Position numbers and translations under genes: made by a program. From positions 1-64,000 of the forward strand of contig QPMI01000430.1 in NCBI GenBank assembly GCA_004431415.1: a stretch of 64,000 nucleotides of DNA, in the 5' to 3' direction. This stretch comes from Cyanophora paradoxa (lineage: Eukaryota > Glaucocystophyceae > Cyanophorales > Cyanophoraceae). The notes beneath the pieces are model-generated. The model was not told the origin of the DNA and made no database searches. It saw only the letters and a program-made list of their open reading frames with translations. Below, one piece after another: positions 45,850-56,470 of the stretch (position 1 is its first letter; every line of letters begins with the position of its first letter).

Positions 45850-45860
45850 ATAAAGTAAAG
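45850..45860 (+). promoter_or_regulatory. Promoter-like ATAAAGTAAAG box before the patatin gene
   Basis: ATAAAGTAAAG directly abuts the ATG at 45,861 and decides this start against the longer frame from 45,801. The integrase gene has the same box on the minus strand. Confidence 0.55.
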
Positions 45861-47417
45861 ATGCCTCAAAAGATCGTTTTAGCGTTGTCTGGTGGAGGTG
45901 CGCGTGGTATCATCATAACAAGGTTACTAACAGAAATTGAAAATAGAACTGGTAGACGTATAATAAATCTTGTCGATCTTGTAAGCGGAACATCCACAGG
46001 TGGTATAATTGCTATTGGGTTAAACATCAGACATCCTGAGATGCCCTATGAACCGAAACTAACCGCTAACGATTTGCATAATATATATCTAACACAACTA
46101 CCGTTAATTTTTGCGAATCCGCGAAATATCATTGAAAATGCCCTTTTCAATACAAAATACGATGCTACACCACTGGAAAGTGCGATTTATTCAGTAACTG
46201 GTGAATCACTCATAAGAGATTCTCTAAAAGACATTGTGATTACATCTTTTGATACTCAATATATGAAACCAATATTTATAACAAACGATAACAAATACAA
46301 TTTTTTGCCGAATAAAATAGTAGCGCGTGCTACATCTGCTGCTCCAACATACTTTTCACCTGTTAGCATTGTAGATTTCAATAATGGCGTAATTGCTTCT
46401 CTGATTGATGGCGCAATTTCAGGAAACAATAACCCAAGTGTATGCGGTTATAGTCATGCAAAAAAGATTTATAATGAAGATGATGAAATTATAGTTATAA
46501 GTATATCTTGTGGTGAGGTTGATGCAAATTTAGAATCTGAATATTTCGGATATGCTTATGAGACTGTGAATAGCTGGGGTATTCTTTCATGGATTGCTTC
46601 AACAGAAGGAAGCCCATTAATTAATATGCTAATGGCTGCAAGCGAACTATCCGCTCTTGATAAAATGGAAGAATTACTACCTCCAAATCTTGACCAAGGA
46701 TATAATAGATATTTCCGTCTTTCTGTTCCGCTTCCAAATGATATAGTTCGATCACTTGATGATACATCTAAGATACCTGAAATGCTCGCATTCACTGAAA
46801 CGTATATTGCTGCAAATGACGCTATGATAAATAGACTCTGTGATTTACTTGTAACAAATTATGAGATTAATAACCCTGTCAGATCGTATATATCTTCCAC
46901 TCTTAATAACATACCTCCCATTGACGCTAATTGGTATCTTCTGTCAGATAATGCGTTTTCTGCTTCGTCTGCGAAATTCGGAAAAGAGGCATTTAAAGCC
47001 CGCCCATCATTAACAGGATGGGAAGCGAACGCATCCGCCATAAACGGAGTATGGGAAACGCCAACTGAATATTTGCAAATTGCTTTTCCATATACATATG
47101 AAATCGCTTCTATAATTGCTTATGGTTCAGGTATAACAACTGCGTTTATTAAAACTTTCAATGTTGCGACATCGCAAGATGGTTTAACATGGTCCTTCAT
47201 CAAATCTGATGGTGTAAATAGAATCTTTGTATGTGAAAATATAAATAATGCTAATAACTCTGGGGATGTATCATATAACGGGGGCTTTCCGCTTGCAATA
47301 AACGATGTTTTCTATATAGGTTTCCCACTGAGAACAAGATATATACGAATATATCCGTTGGTATATATAAATGCTCCGACCATGAGAGTCGATGTGACGG
47401 GCGCATTTATACGGTAG
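45861..47417 (+). CDS. Patatin-like phospholipase fused to an F5/8C (discoidin) domain
   Basis: 518 residues from the ATG at 45,861. The patatin domain (about residues 1-340) has the oxyanion loop GGGARG (11-16), nucleophile Ser45 in GTSTGG, and the catalytic Asp183 in DGAISGNN, so the Ser-Asp dyad is complete. It would cut acyl chains from membrane phospholipids. The C-terminal 150 residues (FSASSAKFG, GWEANASAIN, EYLQIAFPYTYEIASIIAYG, RYIRIYP) fit the beta-sandwich of F5/8C/discoidin modules that bind sugars or lipids. The gene is divergent from the fibre gene, as in element A. No signal peptide is present, so delivery with the particle, or action inside the cell during entry or exit, is more likely than secretion. 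Confidence 0.88.
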   Translation: MPQKIVLALSGGGARGIIITRLLTEIENRTGRRIINLVDLVSGTSTGGIIAIGLNIRHPEMPYEPKLTANDLHNIYLTQLPLIFANPRNIIENALFNTKYDATPLESAIYSVTGESLIRDSLKDIVITSFDTQYMKPIFITNDNKYNFLPNKIVARATSAAPTYFSPVSIVDFNNGVIASLIDGAISGNNNPSVCGYSHAKKIYNEDDEIIVISISCGEVDANLESEYFGYAYETVNSWGILSWIASTEGSPLINMLMAASELSALDKMEELLPPNLDQGYNRYFRLSVPLPNDIVRSLDDTSKIPEMLAFTETYIAANDAMINRLCDLLVTNYEINNPVRSYISSTLNNIPPIDANWYLLSDNAFSASSAKFGKEAFKARPSLTGWEANASAINGVWETPTEYLQIAFPYTYEIASIIAYGSGITTAFIKTFNVATSQDGLTWSFIKSDGVNRIFVCENINNANNSGDVSYNGGFPLAINDVFYIGFPLRTRYIRIYPLVYINAPTMRVDVTGAFIR

Positions 47418-47935
47418 AAAAAAGAGGGAATTTTTTCCGATTTTTTGATTATATATATGTATATGTATATATAATAATATTATTTAATATTATTTATTAT
47501 TTTTCCAAACATTTTTTTCTTGGTCAACCGGCAATACGGAGGTTTCGGTATATATAGTATATATATTTCGTGACGTCACGTGTATATATACGGTATATAT
47601 GTCGGAGGTTTAGAGGGGGGAATGAGTATCGTTATTAAAGGGGGGGAATGAGTATCGTTATTAAGGGGGGAATGAGTATCGTTATGGGGGGAATGAGTAT
47701 CGTTATTGGGGGGAATGAGTATCGTTATTATCGTTATTATCGTTATCATCGTTATTATCGTTATCTTATCGTTATCATCGTTCTTATCGTTATCTTATCT
47801 TTTTCATCGAAATTCCGGGAAAGTTCGCGAAATTCCAAGAAAATCATACAAACTGCTGTAACTCTTCACCAACTCATCAACTATTAAAACCGCGACCATC
47901 ACCGGAATCCTCTTTGCATCCTCTACACATCTATG
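47418..47935. repeat. Intergenic AT-rich DNA and gaatgagtatcgttatt repeats
   Basis: Between the convergent patatin and integrase genes. After a TATA-rich stretch (47,440-47,600) come five units of ggggggaatgagtatcgtta (about 47,615-47,725) and then an array of cgttatta/cgttatc words (to about 47,795). The short frame across it is an artefact of the repeat. It may hold both 3' ends. Confidence 0.8.
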
Positions 47936-49336
47936 CTACTTTCGCGAACCGGATCTTAGATTTACCCGGGTTTGAGGTGCTGAATATGTCTCTTTTGAGG
48001 TCTGGAAGTCTGTATACCATCTCTGACTGTTGACTTCTGATAGTTTCTGGGTTCCTGCTATGGTTAACTTCTTTAATTCACGCTCCGCCTTCGCTTTCTT
48101 CTTTGTTCTGGCTTGTGTTAACGGTTCTTCTGGGACGTCATCCGCTTTTTCGATGCCTTCCTTACGAATCGCCGAATCGACCCGGGCTTCTTCTTTCGCT
48201 TGTTCAAGTGCATCCACTGTGGGCGCTTCGTGATACTCAACACCTTTGATAGGTAACAGTTCGTGGAAAGCGAATCTCCCTTCGACCATTTCGCCGTTCG
48301 GATTTCGCAACCTGAACTTGAAACCCTCTCTCCCTTCGACAGTATAGACGATTCGCGACCAATTGACACCTTGTTTAGCGAATGGGTTCTTTTCTATTCT
48401 CACTCTCACAAACATACCCTGTTTCACACCATCTAAGTAAGCCATTGACTTCTTGAACCTCTCATCTTCTAATCCGATAATCTCACGGTAATGATCTTCC
48501 GTCGTTTCTGCTGGTTTTCTCTTGGTTGCTGAGTGGATGGTATTATTATAGTTATACTCAATGTCTCCCAATACATCGAAGAATCGCGCTGTGTTGTTTG
48601 CTATGCAATAGTTCGTGATCAATCGTTTGATCTGCTTGTTAAACGCTTCGATTCTACCTTGGCTTCGATGATCTGCGACATCGCTTATCTGATGGTCTAT
48701 GAACTTCTTAGCAAGGTAATTCGTGAACATGTTATTTGTGAACTCGCTTCCGCTGTCACTCTGAACGCGTGCGATAGGTCGAGGAACTCTTCGTTGTAGC
48801 TGTTCAAACGCCGCAAGCGCCGTAAGAGCGCTCTTATCTCTCATCGGAATGATGTAACCCGTGCGTAAGGTAGATTCCATCGCGGACATGAACGTATCGT
48901 ATCCGTCGTTTTGGTTCTTGTATGCTGGGAAGAAGAGCAGATCGATTACGTAGGTATCGAGAGGTTGCCGAATCGGAATCATCGGATCTCTCTTTCTTGA
49001 AAGGGTCGGTGCGTTTATCTGAACGACTTCCTGTTTATCATACCATTCTCTCATCTTCTTGTAGTCTTCCTCTGGTAGTTCCTTTCTCATTGCCCCGAAA
49101 CCTTTGTAACCTGTGCGCGGATCGTAAAACTTCTTCGCGATCTTCGATTCTTTCGTTGCAGTCTCAGTAGGTAATGCCTCCGGGATCAGTTCTTTAACCA
49201 TCTCAGACTTCTTCAAGATTCGCGTGTTCTTCTCTTCGACCGGAATAGTGATCGGTAGCATGTTCCCTTGGTCTTCTTTCATGCTCTTCTTTACAATTTT
49301 AGGGACTGGTCGCAATCCTATCTGTGCTGAGGGCAT
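47936..49336 (-). CDS. Retroviral-type (rve) DD35E integrase
   Basis: 466 residues. The catalytic triad is Asp132 (TYVIDLLFF), Asp194 (VQSDSGSEF) and Glu230 (SQGRIEAFN), with exactly 35 residues between the last two. The N-terminal 120 residues are basic, and the C-terminal part (GMFVRVRIEKNPFAKQG, FKFRLRNPNGE) resembles the SH3-like DNA-binding domain. This enzyme inserts the element and makes the 6-bp target duplication. It is apparently intact. CTTTACTTTAT (ATAAAGTAAAG on the minus strand) lies directly before its start. It is transcribed away from a small plus-strand frame at 49,364. Confidence 0.93.
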   Translation of the reverse strand: MPSAQIGLRPVPKIVKKSMKEDQGNMLPITIPVEEKNTRILKKSEMVKELIPEALPTETATKESKIAKKFYDPRTGYKGFGAMRKELPEEDYKKMREWYDKQEVVQINAPTLSRKRDPMIPIRQPLDTYVIDLLFFPAYKNQNDGYDTFMSAMESTLRTGYIIPMRDKSALTALAAFEQLQRRVPRPIARVQSDSGSEFTNNMFTNYLAKKFIDHQISDVADHRSQGRIEAFNKQIKRLITNYCIANNTARFFDVLGDIEYNYNNTIHSATKRKPAETTEDHYREIIGLEDERFKKSMAYLDGVKQGMFVRVRIEKNPFAKQGVNWSRIVYTVEGREGFKFRLRNPNGEMVEGRFAFHELLPIKGVEYHEAPTVDALEQAKEEARVDSAIRKEGIEKADDVPEEPLTQARTKKKAKAERELKKLTIAGTQKLSEVNSQRWYTDFQTSKETYSAPQTRVNLRSGSRK

Positions 49337-49363
49337 CTTTACTTTATTTTCAATATATTAATA

Positions 49364-49525
49364 ATGGACGAGCCGGTTTGGACAGAACACCCAAAACCAA
49401 ACTACTTTGCGATCGATCCAAACGACCCCGGTTTAAGGTGCATATGGTTGCTGCATCTGATCCGTGGTTTACTGCTACTTGGAGATCGAAAAAATAAAAA
49501 GAGAAGTATTGAGCAAGTATATTAA
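49364..49525 (+). CDS. Small hypothetical protein (53 aa)
   Basis: ATG at 49,364 after an AT-rich stretch; product begins MDEPVWTEHPKPNYFAIDPN and has a Leu-rich middle and Lys/Arg-rich end. It occupies the whole gap between the integrase start and the end of the DNA polymerase, overlapping the latter by three bases. No family recognised; it could be chance. Confidence 0.3.
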   Translation: MDEPVWTEHPKPNYFAIDPNDPGLRCIWLLHLIRGLLLLGDRKNKKRSIEQVY

Positions 49526-52500
49526 AGACCAAATGGAATGCTGTGAATGCCGTCGGCTGATATCTTCCGTTTGCTATCGAGTTGGTTTAGAGCGACCCTT
49601 CTGCTCTCCAAGTCATATAAGTTGTGGTCTTGCCTTCGCTTGTTTGTTACTGATACTGTTTTTATGATGCCTTCGAACAGACATCTCTTAAAATCATCAA
49701 AATGAACCTCTTTCGAGGAAGTCCCCGACATCTTTACTCTTTCGTTGGTCTCAGTTCTGAAAGCATAGAGTTTCGATCTCAGACCCACATACTCCATGAT
49801 CTTTGCATTTGGGAACTCATTTTTATATTTACCTGGAACCATGCGGTTTTTGATACTCACGAGAGGATGGGATTTATCGTAATTGCTCCTATCGAGATAC
49901 TCACCTATCTCTTTCATATCTTCGTTCAGATTATTGGTTTTCAGGAAAAGACAGAACGAATCGGTATCGTGGAACAGTAATTTAGCGGTTTCCCACTTCC
50001 TCCTTACCACATCGTAGAAGAACCGATAATTATGCAGCTTCGCGAAATCCAAAACGAAAGCGCCAATTGCTACGGGTTTATCTAAGTTAACATGCTTCGA
50101 ATACATCTCAAAGGCAACTGCGTTTTCGTTTAATACATTGGTCGCCTTGATAAGCGGACTTGCTGCGTATTTCTTACAGAGTTTCTCACTGTTAGCGATC
50201 TTGACAGTTGAGCGACCCCTGCAAGATTCCAAACATTTACCGTAAATTGCATTGTTCATGAGTTTAAAGAAGTCGCTTTCGAAATGGTTAGTAGATTCAT
50301 GCCTGAGAAGAGTATTCAGACCAATGTAAGACTTCATGAATGGGGAAGTAGCGAAAGAGAGAACCTTATTTATTTTCTTGATTTCAACACCCTTCTTAAC
50401 GATGTAATTAAGAAGAGGTCGAGCAATCACGTATTTATTCTTGGGTGTAAATGTCGCTGTAAGTTTGGGGTCTTTGCTGATCTTTTCGCCCGTCAGATCT
50501 AATAGTTTCTGTTGATAATCACCAAGCATCTCATTGGTGATCACTTCTTTATTCACAATCAGTGGGAAATCATAATGTTCTTCAAGCGATGTGGGGTATT
50601 CAAGGTCAACTTCAATAAATGCGCTTCGACCCTCTACCTCTTTAAGTGCCTCTGTGACATCTTCCCATCGATAATCTCCGATAGGTAGTGGTTGGCTGAG
50701 AGCATACCCATAAAGATTATTTGCATCCAACAGAACTATATGATCGTCAGCATTCTCTACCTTTGCGTATCGTGTGGGCATGGTAGCAAATCCACCTCTA
50801 ATGGCTCTCTCAACAAATTCGTATTTCTCTACATCATCGATAAGTTCAATCTTAACTTTCGTATGTTTGAGCATAGCGTCCCAAGAGAGACCTGGTGCGC
50901 TAACATAATGTGCGGGATCCAATCCATATTGAGAAAACGCCAATTTGCGGAATGCTTCAAACTTTCTCATTAAATCGCCCACATCCACAGATTGGAAATC
51001 CATGAAATGGGAAGCATCAATGAACTTCCACATGCCCATTGAAGCGATAGGTATTGATCGAAATTCTTGCTCAGAATCTCAACACGAAGTTTATCGTCTT
51101 GCTGTGCAATCTTGCGGAATATTCCGTGTCCGCATTCATCCATGTGATCCACCACGATAGCTACTTTGGTTTGCTTCGAAATTCGCCGGTGGAGGTTACA
51201 GTTTCGGCATGCCTTTCCGATGAAATCGCCGGATTGGTGGCAATGATCTCGAACCGGGAAGTTTTCGTGGGTGAATCTCTGAGAGCAAATGTAACAGTGT
51301 TTTGTTACCTTGTATTCCGCCTTCTGATCATCTGTGAGTGGATGCATCGGAATATTTCTAAATAGCGTCTCAACGATTTCGGGTCTGATATCTTGGAGAG
51401 TTACAAAGAGAGAACCGAGCGGATCGATTCCCTCGAAATGGTATGCTCTCACTTCGTCTCCCATTACCACTCGCAATGAAACCGCTTTAATCTCACGTTT
51501 ACTCCTCTGAGCATCAATAGCGACCGAATGATCTTCGACTTTAACGTAACAGATCACAGGGAGCCACACAGTTTTACGCAAGTGTTGCAGACCGAATTCA
51601 ATTACGCTTCCCGCTTTTGGGCATTTGCCTTTGCTCTCCCTCCAATCAATGCAGCGATTCGCTTCAACATGCATGTCTAATTTCTCCTGAGTTCTGAAAC
51701 GCGACAAGCAGGTTTCACAGTAGTAAATGCGACCATCACATGCTTTATCAAACGTAGTTTTCAGAAGACGACTAAAAGACATGATAGTAATGTAGTGTCC
51801 CCGATCATCTTCGGTGTTTTCGATAAGTAAAAGATTAATCTTGGTCTTTCTTCTTGGGTTACTTGATTGATGGAGAGGATAGAAACACTCTTTGGCGTTA
51901 TCGGCTCCGTAAATGTTAATAGAGAGTTCGGGGTTCAGTTCTTCGAATCGATCGATTACCTCAGCATCACAGGCAACGGGAAACTGAATACCATCGAAAT
52001 TGAGTTCATTTAACCATCGGCGGTATTGGCTCGGTTCGTTACTCTTGTGTTTATTGATGTCCTTTCGATGCAGGTAAGCCAAAATCGCATACTTGAAGCA
52101 ATCTTGCCCGTCGATATTCTTAACATTCACCGTCGCTTTCTTGGATGCGATCCATTCGGGAGTTGCGAAATAGCATCCTCCCACAGGTGCATAAGACATG
52201 ATAATGCCTCTAAGTATTTCGATCTTCTCTAAACGGTAACTATCCACTTGCGTCATCTCCTCTTGCATTTTCTGTAACGCTTTGCGAACTTCTGTGTCTA
52301 TGTTGCGGGATCGGGTAATTACGAAATAATCGCTGTAAATGAATTTGGTGATATAGATGCGCGGATTACCTACTTTGGTGAATTTGCAAACGAAAGTAAG
52401 ACGGACTTTAACCGCTCTCAGTTGATCTAAGCGGGTTCTAATGCGTTGCGGTAGACTTGGTGCGATTCTTTCGAGGAATTCGATAGCATCCACGACAACT

Positions 52501-52802
52501 TCATTTCGGGCGCGATAGGTCAACCACGAATACGCTTGATTCATTGCTTGACCATCTTCAATGTCCGGGTCAATTGCTCCTAATCTCTGTCCTTCATCCA
52601 TGAACTCCTCCATCCTCTGCATGCGATTGTAGAGGTCATTTGCAATCTCAGTGAGTTGTCCTAATCGCGGTCGTCTATCTAAGATGGCGGCTTCTCTATC
52701 GTATTCCGCTTCGGTGATCTCACCTGTAACTAAGAGAGTTCCTAACAATCCAAGTATTTCATTTTTCTTTTCTTTGATCAGTCTGTTCGTTTGGCGGGGC
52801 AT
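49522..52802 (-). CDS. Protein-primed family B DNA polymerase (Polinton type), one frameshift
   Basis: Two overlapping frames, 52,802-50,970 and 51,039-49,522, form one protein of about 1,090 residues. The N-terminal part has a helical region and a GQDCFKYAILAYLH ... HYITIMSFSRLL segment (a Cys-His domain typical of Polinton polymerases), a zinc finger (CETCLSRF ... H), and an endonuclease VII-like unit (CYICSQRF, RDHCHQSGDFIGKACRNCNL). The second frame has polymerase motifs A (DANNLYGYALSQPLP), B (KLMNNAIYGK) and C (HDTDSF). Frames switch near 51,040 (cttcaatgggcatg), where one base seems missing. It could be a recent mutation, programmed shift or sequencing error. The role is replication of the linear genome from a terminal protein. 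TTTATAGCAAAG precedes the ATG. Confidence 0.9.
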
Positions 52803-52823
52803 CTTTGCTATAAAGGAACATTT

Positions 52824-53132
52824 TTATTTTAGAGTTTGAACGCGTTTTGAAAGTTTATCTTGAAGTCGCTTTCGTGCATGGTTCACATCATGGCGACCCT
52901 GTCCCGCTCTCATTTCCTCGAAATCATTTGCGCACTGGTGGCCTCTTCCATTTTCGCAGTATCTATCTAATTTCTTTCTGAAATGCCTGGGCATCTGATC
53001 ATATTTACATCCTCCTTTCTCCAAGATCAACCGAAGCACTTTTTTTCTTTGCTCTGCATCTGTCAGAACTGGATCAGATCCAAAGCATTCATGATTGAGT
53101 CGGGCGAAATCTTCTTTTGAGAATGTGGTCAT
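52824..53132 (-). CDS. Hypothetical small basic protein (102 aa)
   Basis: 102 residues, highly charged (LTDAEQRKKVLRLILEKGGC, HARKRLQDKLSKRV), with two Cys-His pairs (HECFG, CENGRGHQC). No family recognised. It lies directly upstream of the DNA polymerase on the same strand, with 21 bases between; a DNA-binding or terminal-protein-like role is possible but unsupported. Confidence 0.5.
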   Translation of the reverse strand: MTTFSKEDFARLNHECFGSDPVLTDAEQRKKVLRLILEKGGCKYDQMPRHFRKKLDRYCENGRGHQCANDFEEMRAGQGRHDVNHARKRLQDKLSKRVQTLK

Positions 53133-53178
53133 TGTGGTGCTCTTGGATCACATCTCTGAAATCGCGTCATTTTTTGTA

Positions 53179-53370
53179 GGCGCTTGTAGGCAGTTAGGCA
53201 CTTCTTAATCGAGAATTAAAAAGAAGTCCCAAATATATCAACTTGTGTTTTTCAAAACGTTGATTTTATTTTTTATAGAGAGTTTCCAGAAAAGGTGCCT
53301 AAGTGCCTAACGTCAATTAAAAGTGCCTAACCTCAATTGAAAAGTGCCTACTTCAATTATTCAAGTGCCT
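53179..53370 (+). repeat. Internal copy of the inner terminal repeat
   Basis: About 190 bp, nearly identical to the inner part of the left TIR (35,421-35,605), in the same orientation: ggttaggcacttc-type start, aattaaaaagaagtcccaaa, aacgttgattttatttttta, then gtgcctaac units. It fills the gap between the polymerase block and the TV-Pol/helicase gene. It may be an origin or promoter, or the old left end of a smaller element that became part of element B. Confidence 0.9.
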
Positions 53371-53436
53371 ACTGTCCATTTCCAGTAAGGTATAAAAAAG
53401 AATGTATATAGAAATCAGAATCATAACAGAAGTATT

Positions 53437-55826
53437 TTACTCATCATCATCATCAAACTCAACAACAGTAGGTGTCTTATCAATCTTCTTCACACCCTTG
53501 TAGCCACGATCATAACCAGTTCCAACCTTCTTGCGAACTGCATTCTTGTCATATTTCGCTCCAAGCAAACCCATCACAGTTTTAATGCGATTTGCAGACA
53601 TATTCAGTCTCAGTTGCTTGATCTCTTGCTCAACCATCTTGGAAGTTACAGAGTCGGATGAATTTCGAGTGAATTCGAACACTGATCTGATCAGAGACAT
53701 TTCATCACCTGCATCTTCCCGGAATTCATTAATATCCTCAGCAACCTTCCAGAAACCACGAATTTCTGAGATTTGTAGGCTTCAAACACCATCCATTCGA
53801 ATGCTCTAATTATCTCAGGACTTTTTAGCAGAACACTCTTGATATCTTCCGAAGCCAATCTCACACAAGGAGAGTTCATTTCCTCAACAGTCTTTTGATC
53901 AACGAATTTGTGGGGGTGCTTGAACAATACCATGGTTTGAAGGGTATCAGATGGGGAAATGGGTGGAACATCATTCATGATCATCCACAAACGACTTTGG
54001 AGGCGAATATTGACCTCATTTTCATATAGAACACGCATGCATTGAACATCACCACCAGATTCCTTCTTTTTGATCATTGCACCATTCACCTTAATATTTG
54101 TGTTTGAGACATCGAATTTCATCTCTTGGGTGAATGTCAGACGACGAAATTCACAAGGTTTCATCCACTTTAACTTGGAGGTATCGTTGTCATCTGAGTT
54201 CTTATTCAGCAAGAATGCCTCCCCACTGATGGTGTGCACATATCCACTTCCCCAGGTATTTTCATTGAGATTCACATAAACCCCTTACCACAATTGCGTT
54301 CACCAATTGATAATCCCCACTGTTTATCTTCGTATTTCCCAGCCATTGCACGAGCTGTAAATTCCAGAGCAGAAGAAATCGAATCATTTCCGAAAACGGG
54401 TTCCAGAATCTTGTCGAAAAGGGTTTGAATATCCGAATCAGATGGCTTGATCACATATCCATCTTTGTCAACAAGAAGATCCCTCTCGATTCGAGTGGTA
54501 GAATAGATCTTGTCACATTTGTCCCATGGTGTGAGCTTCTTTGTCTCGAAATCATACACACCATTTCGGTAGCACAATTTTCCAATGGTCGATGACCACA
54601 TAATATCATTGTAGAACACACGATTATTGGGCAGAAATGCTTTGGCTGTCTTGATAATTCGATCTGCCCCAGTAAGATTGGTAGAATATGGCTTCAAGTT
54701 ACCTTTGTCATCCTCCTTGAACATATAGCACTCCATGCACAATTTCAACATTATATTGTAGACCATTGTGGAATCATCAGTCCACAGAAAATCGTCTGTC
54801 TGAGCGAATATACGACCATCAGACATGACCACTCGCCCTCAATCGATTTAACAAATGTGAGAGCAGCTTCACGATCATCCCGAACAATATTAAGAGGAGA
54901 GGATACACTTTTTGAATTTGTTGGAATCGTAAATCCTTGATCCATTGGTTTAATCATCAACTCAATCTTGTAGCCAGTGACATTCTCAATATACTTGGTA
55001 GCATCACAGAGAATATTGTGGAGACGAGTTTCGGGTAATTCAGGGCTTTTTCAACCATGCAACCATCATAAACGAGAACGCCAACTTTTACAGCAAGTGA
55101 GGTTAAATACTGACAAAGCGCAATCAGACATTCATTCTCCAATTTGCAGAGAACCATATTAATGGTTGAACCAAAGATGTTATACTCCTTCTTTCGCTTG
55201 CAAATCAAGAAGAAGTTGTGGTTTTCGGGCATGCTTGCAATTTGAGCGTGAATTCCTGTGATTTCGTTCTTAACTGCTTTGAACTTGGGTGGTTCAGCAG
55301 TTCCTTGTTATCAATTGAGCCCCACCCCGTTTACAACAGAAAGAAACGCTTTCTTGATATCTTCGCGAGAAAGTCCCGATTTCTTGCTTATATCAGCAAT
55401 GATACTATCACGATTGTCGACATAATCAGTAAGACCCTCACAAACGATTTCATTTTTTTCACAATACTGAATGAGAAGTGTGGGATGCGCATTTTTCATA
55501 TCGATATCGTAGTAGAAATCGCGAGCAAGAGTGTGGCGGAATTCTCTGGGCATTCCTTGCATTGATGCTTGCTTCTTCTTGATGTGTTCAAGATTCACGA
55601 AATAACGACCAGTATTATGCTTGCATTGATGATATTTAACTTCAATGCGCCCATCTCGCTTCAAATCCTTGAAATAACGTTGGAGAAGGGTGAGAGTAGC
55701 AGTTGCATCAATATCAGGTCGATACTCCAAAGTCTCGAAATTATCAATCAGGTATTTGAGAGTGGAGCGATCCACCTTCTCAAAGAGAGCGATTTTAAGT
55801 CCGTTCGGTTGCTGAGAGTTGAACAT
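53437..55826 (-). pseudogene. TV-Pol-like primase/polymerase fused to SF3 helicase, multiply frameshifted
   Basis: Six frames in order along the minus strand: 55,826-55,311, 55,232-54,957, 54,960-54,751, 54,832-54,272, 54,275-53,691 and 53,700-53,437. The N-terminal part has DFYYDIDMKNAHPTLL and VGVLVYDGCMVEK, which recall the TV-Pol domain of virophage and PLV replicases. The helicase part has the Walker A box GERNCGKG (cut by a frameshift right behind it), an NDVPP motif, and a C-terminal RGYKGVKK end typical of D5/SF3 proteins. At most junctions, adding one base restores reading; near 55,310 there are two in-frame stops. Decay is more likely than programmed shifting; base errors in runs such as gtaagggg cannot be ruled out. 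Confidence 0.8.
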
Positions 55827-56025
55827 CTTGGGCTCTTCTTATACTTAATGGAGAAAAGAGTTTCTCCGGATTCCTGTCATTTTTTGGCGGCTAACCTTTA
55901 AGTGCTTGATATCTCCTCAATTACCAAAAACGGCAATCGGGAGATGGTTACGGATCTATCGAAGAATATCGATAGACCGCTCGAAAAATGAGTAATTGGG
56001 TTCAGCGGTCAAATGGGTGTTTTCC
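55827..56025. other. Intergenic
   Basis: No gene seen. It contains a self-complementary stretch (atcgatagac / cgaagaatatcgat) near 55,950-55,980 and separates the replicase from the small genes. Confidence 0.4.
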
Positions 56026-56262
56026 TTAATACTTTCGTGGACGTCCCCGCGACTTGTTTTCGATTCCCTCCCGCTCCTTACGACGATAATATGAAGCGAG
56101 CGATTGCGCCTTCTTATACTCCCGATAAACCGGGTCTTCGTTGTAAAGCGTTCGCTTCCTGAGAGCATCTCTCATCTTGTAATTGGCGCGGGTCTCCTCT
56201 TCTTCTTCGCCGAATTCGACAACGCTAATCATGTCTTCGGTTATATGAATTACAGTCGCCAT
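56026..56262 (-). CDS. Small acidic/basic protein with AT-hook-like end (78 aa)
   Basis: 78 residues. The middle is acidic (EFGEEEEE), the remainder basic (YYRRKEREGIENKSRGRPRK). The C-terminal RGRPRKY matches the AT-hook core that binds the minor groove of AT-rich DNA. It is probably DNA-associated: a packaged or regulatory protein. No other family features. Confidence 0.55.
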   Translation of the reverse strand: MATVIHITEDMISVVEFGEEEEETRANYKMRDALRKRTLYNEDPVYREYKKAQSLASYYRRKEREGIENKSRGRPRKY

Positions 56263-56338
56263 GTTCCCCTTTATATGTAGTTGAGAAAATGTTTTACCAC
56301 TCTGTATTATGCGTTACGTCTTTAAGTAGTTTATGGTG

Positions 56339-56449
56339 TCATTTTTTGGTGACCAAAGCCAGTTGGTGTCTACGTTCTTCAATTGCAGATTTAACGGCGT
56401 AAATCTGTCGTTTCGATAGTATGATGGCGTAGATCTTTTCGTATGACAT
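56339..56449 (-). CDS. Very small hypothetical peptide (36 aa)
   Basis: Reads MSYEKIYAIILSKRQIYAVK then a charged helix ending VTKK. It is amphipathic and fills a gap between two small genes on the same strand. It may be real or chance. Confidence 0.25.
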   Translation of the reverse strand: MSYEKIYAIILSKRQIYAVKSAIEERRHQLALVTKK

Positions 56450-56470
56450 TTGATACCATAACCAAAGATA

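Noticed and set aside
47648-47887. Gly/Met then Tyr-Arg repeat frame
   Set aside because: Translation of the simple repeat array between convergent genes.
53437-53700. Independent 87-residue acidic-tailed gene
   Set aside because: Reading upstream in the same frame (FWKVAEDINEF) continues helicase sequence; it is the detached C-terminus of the TV-Pol/SF3 gene.
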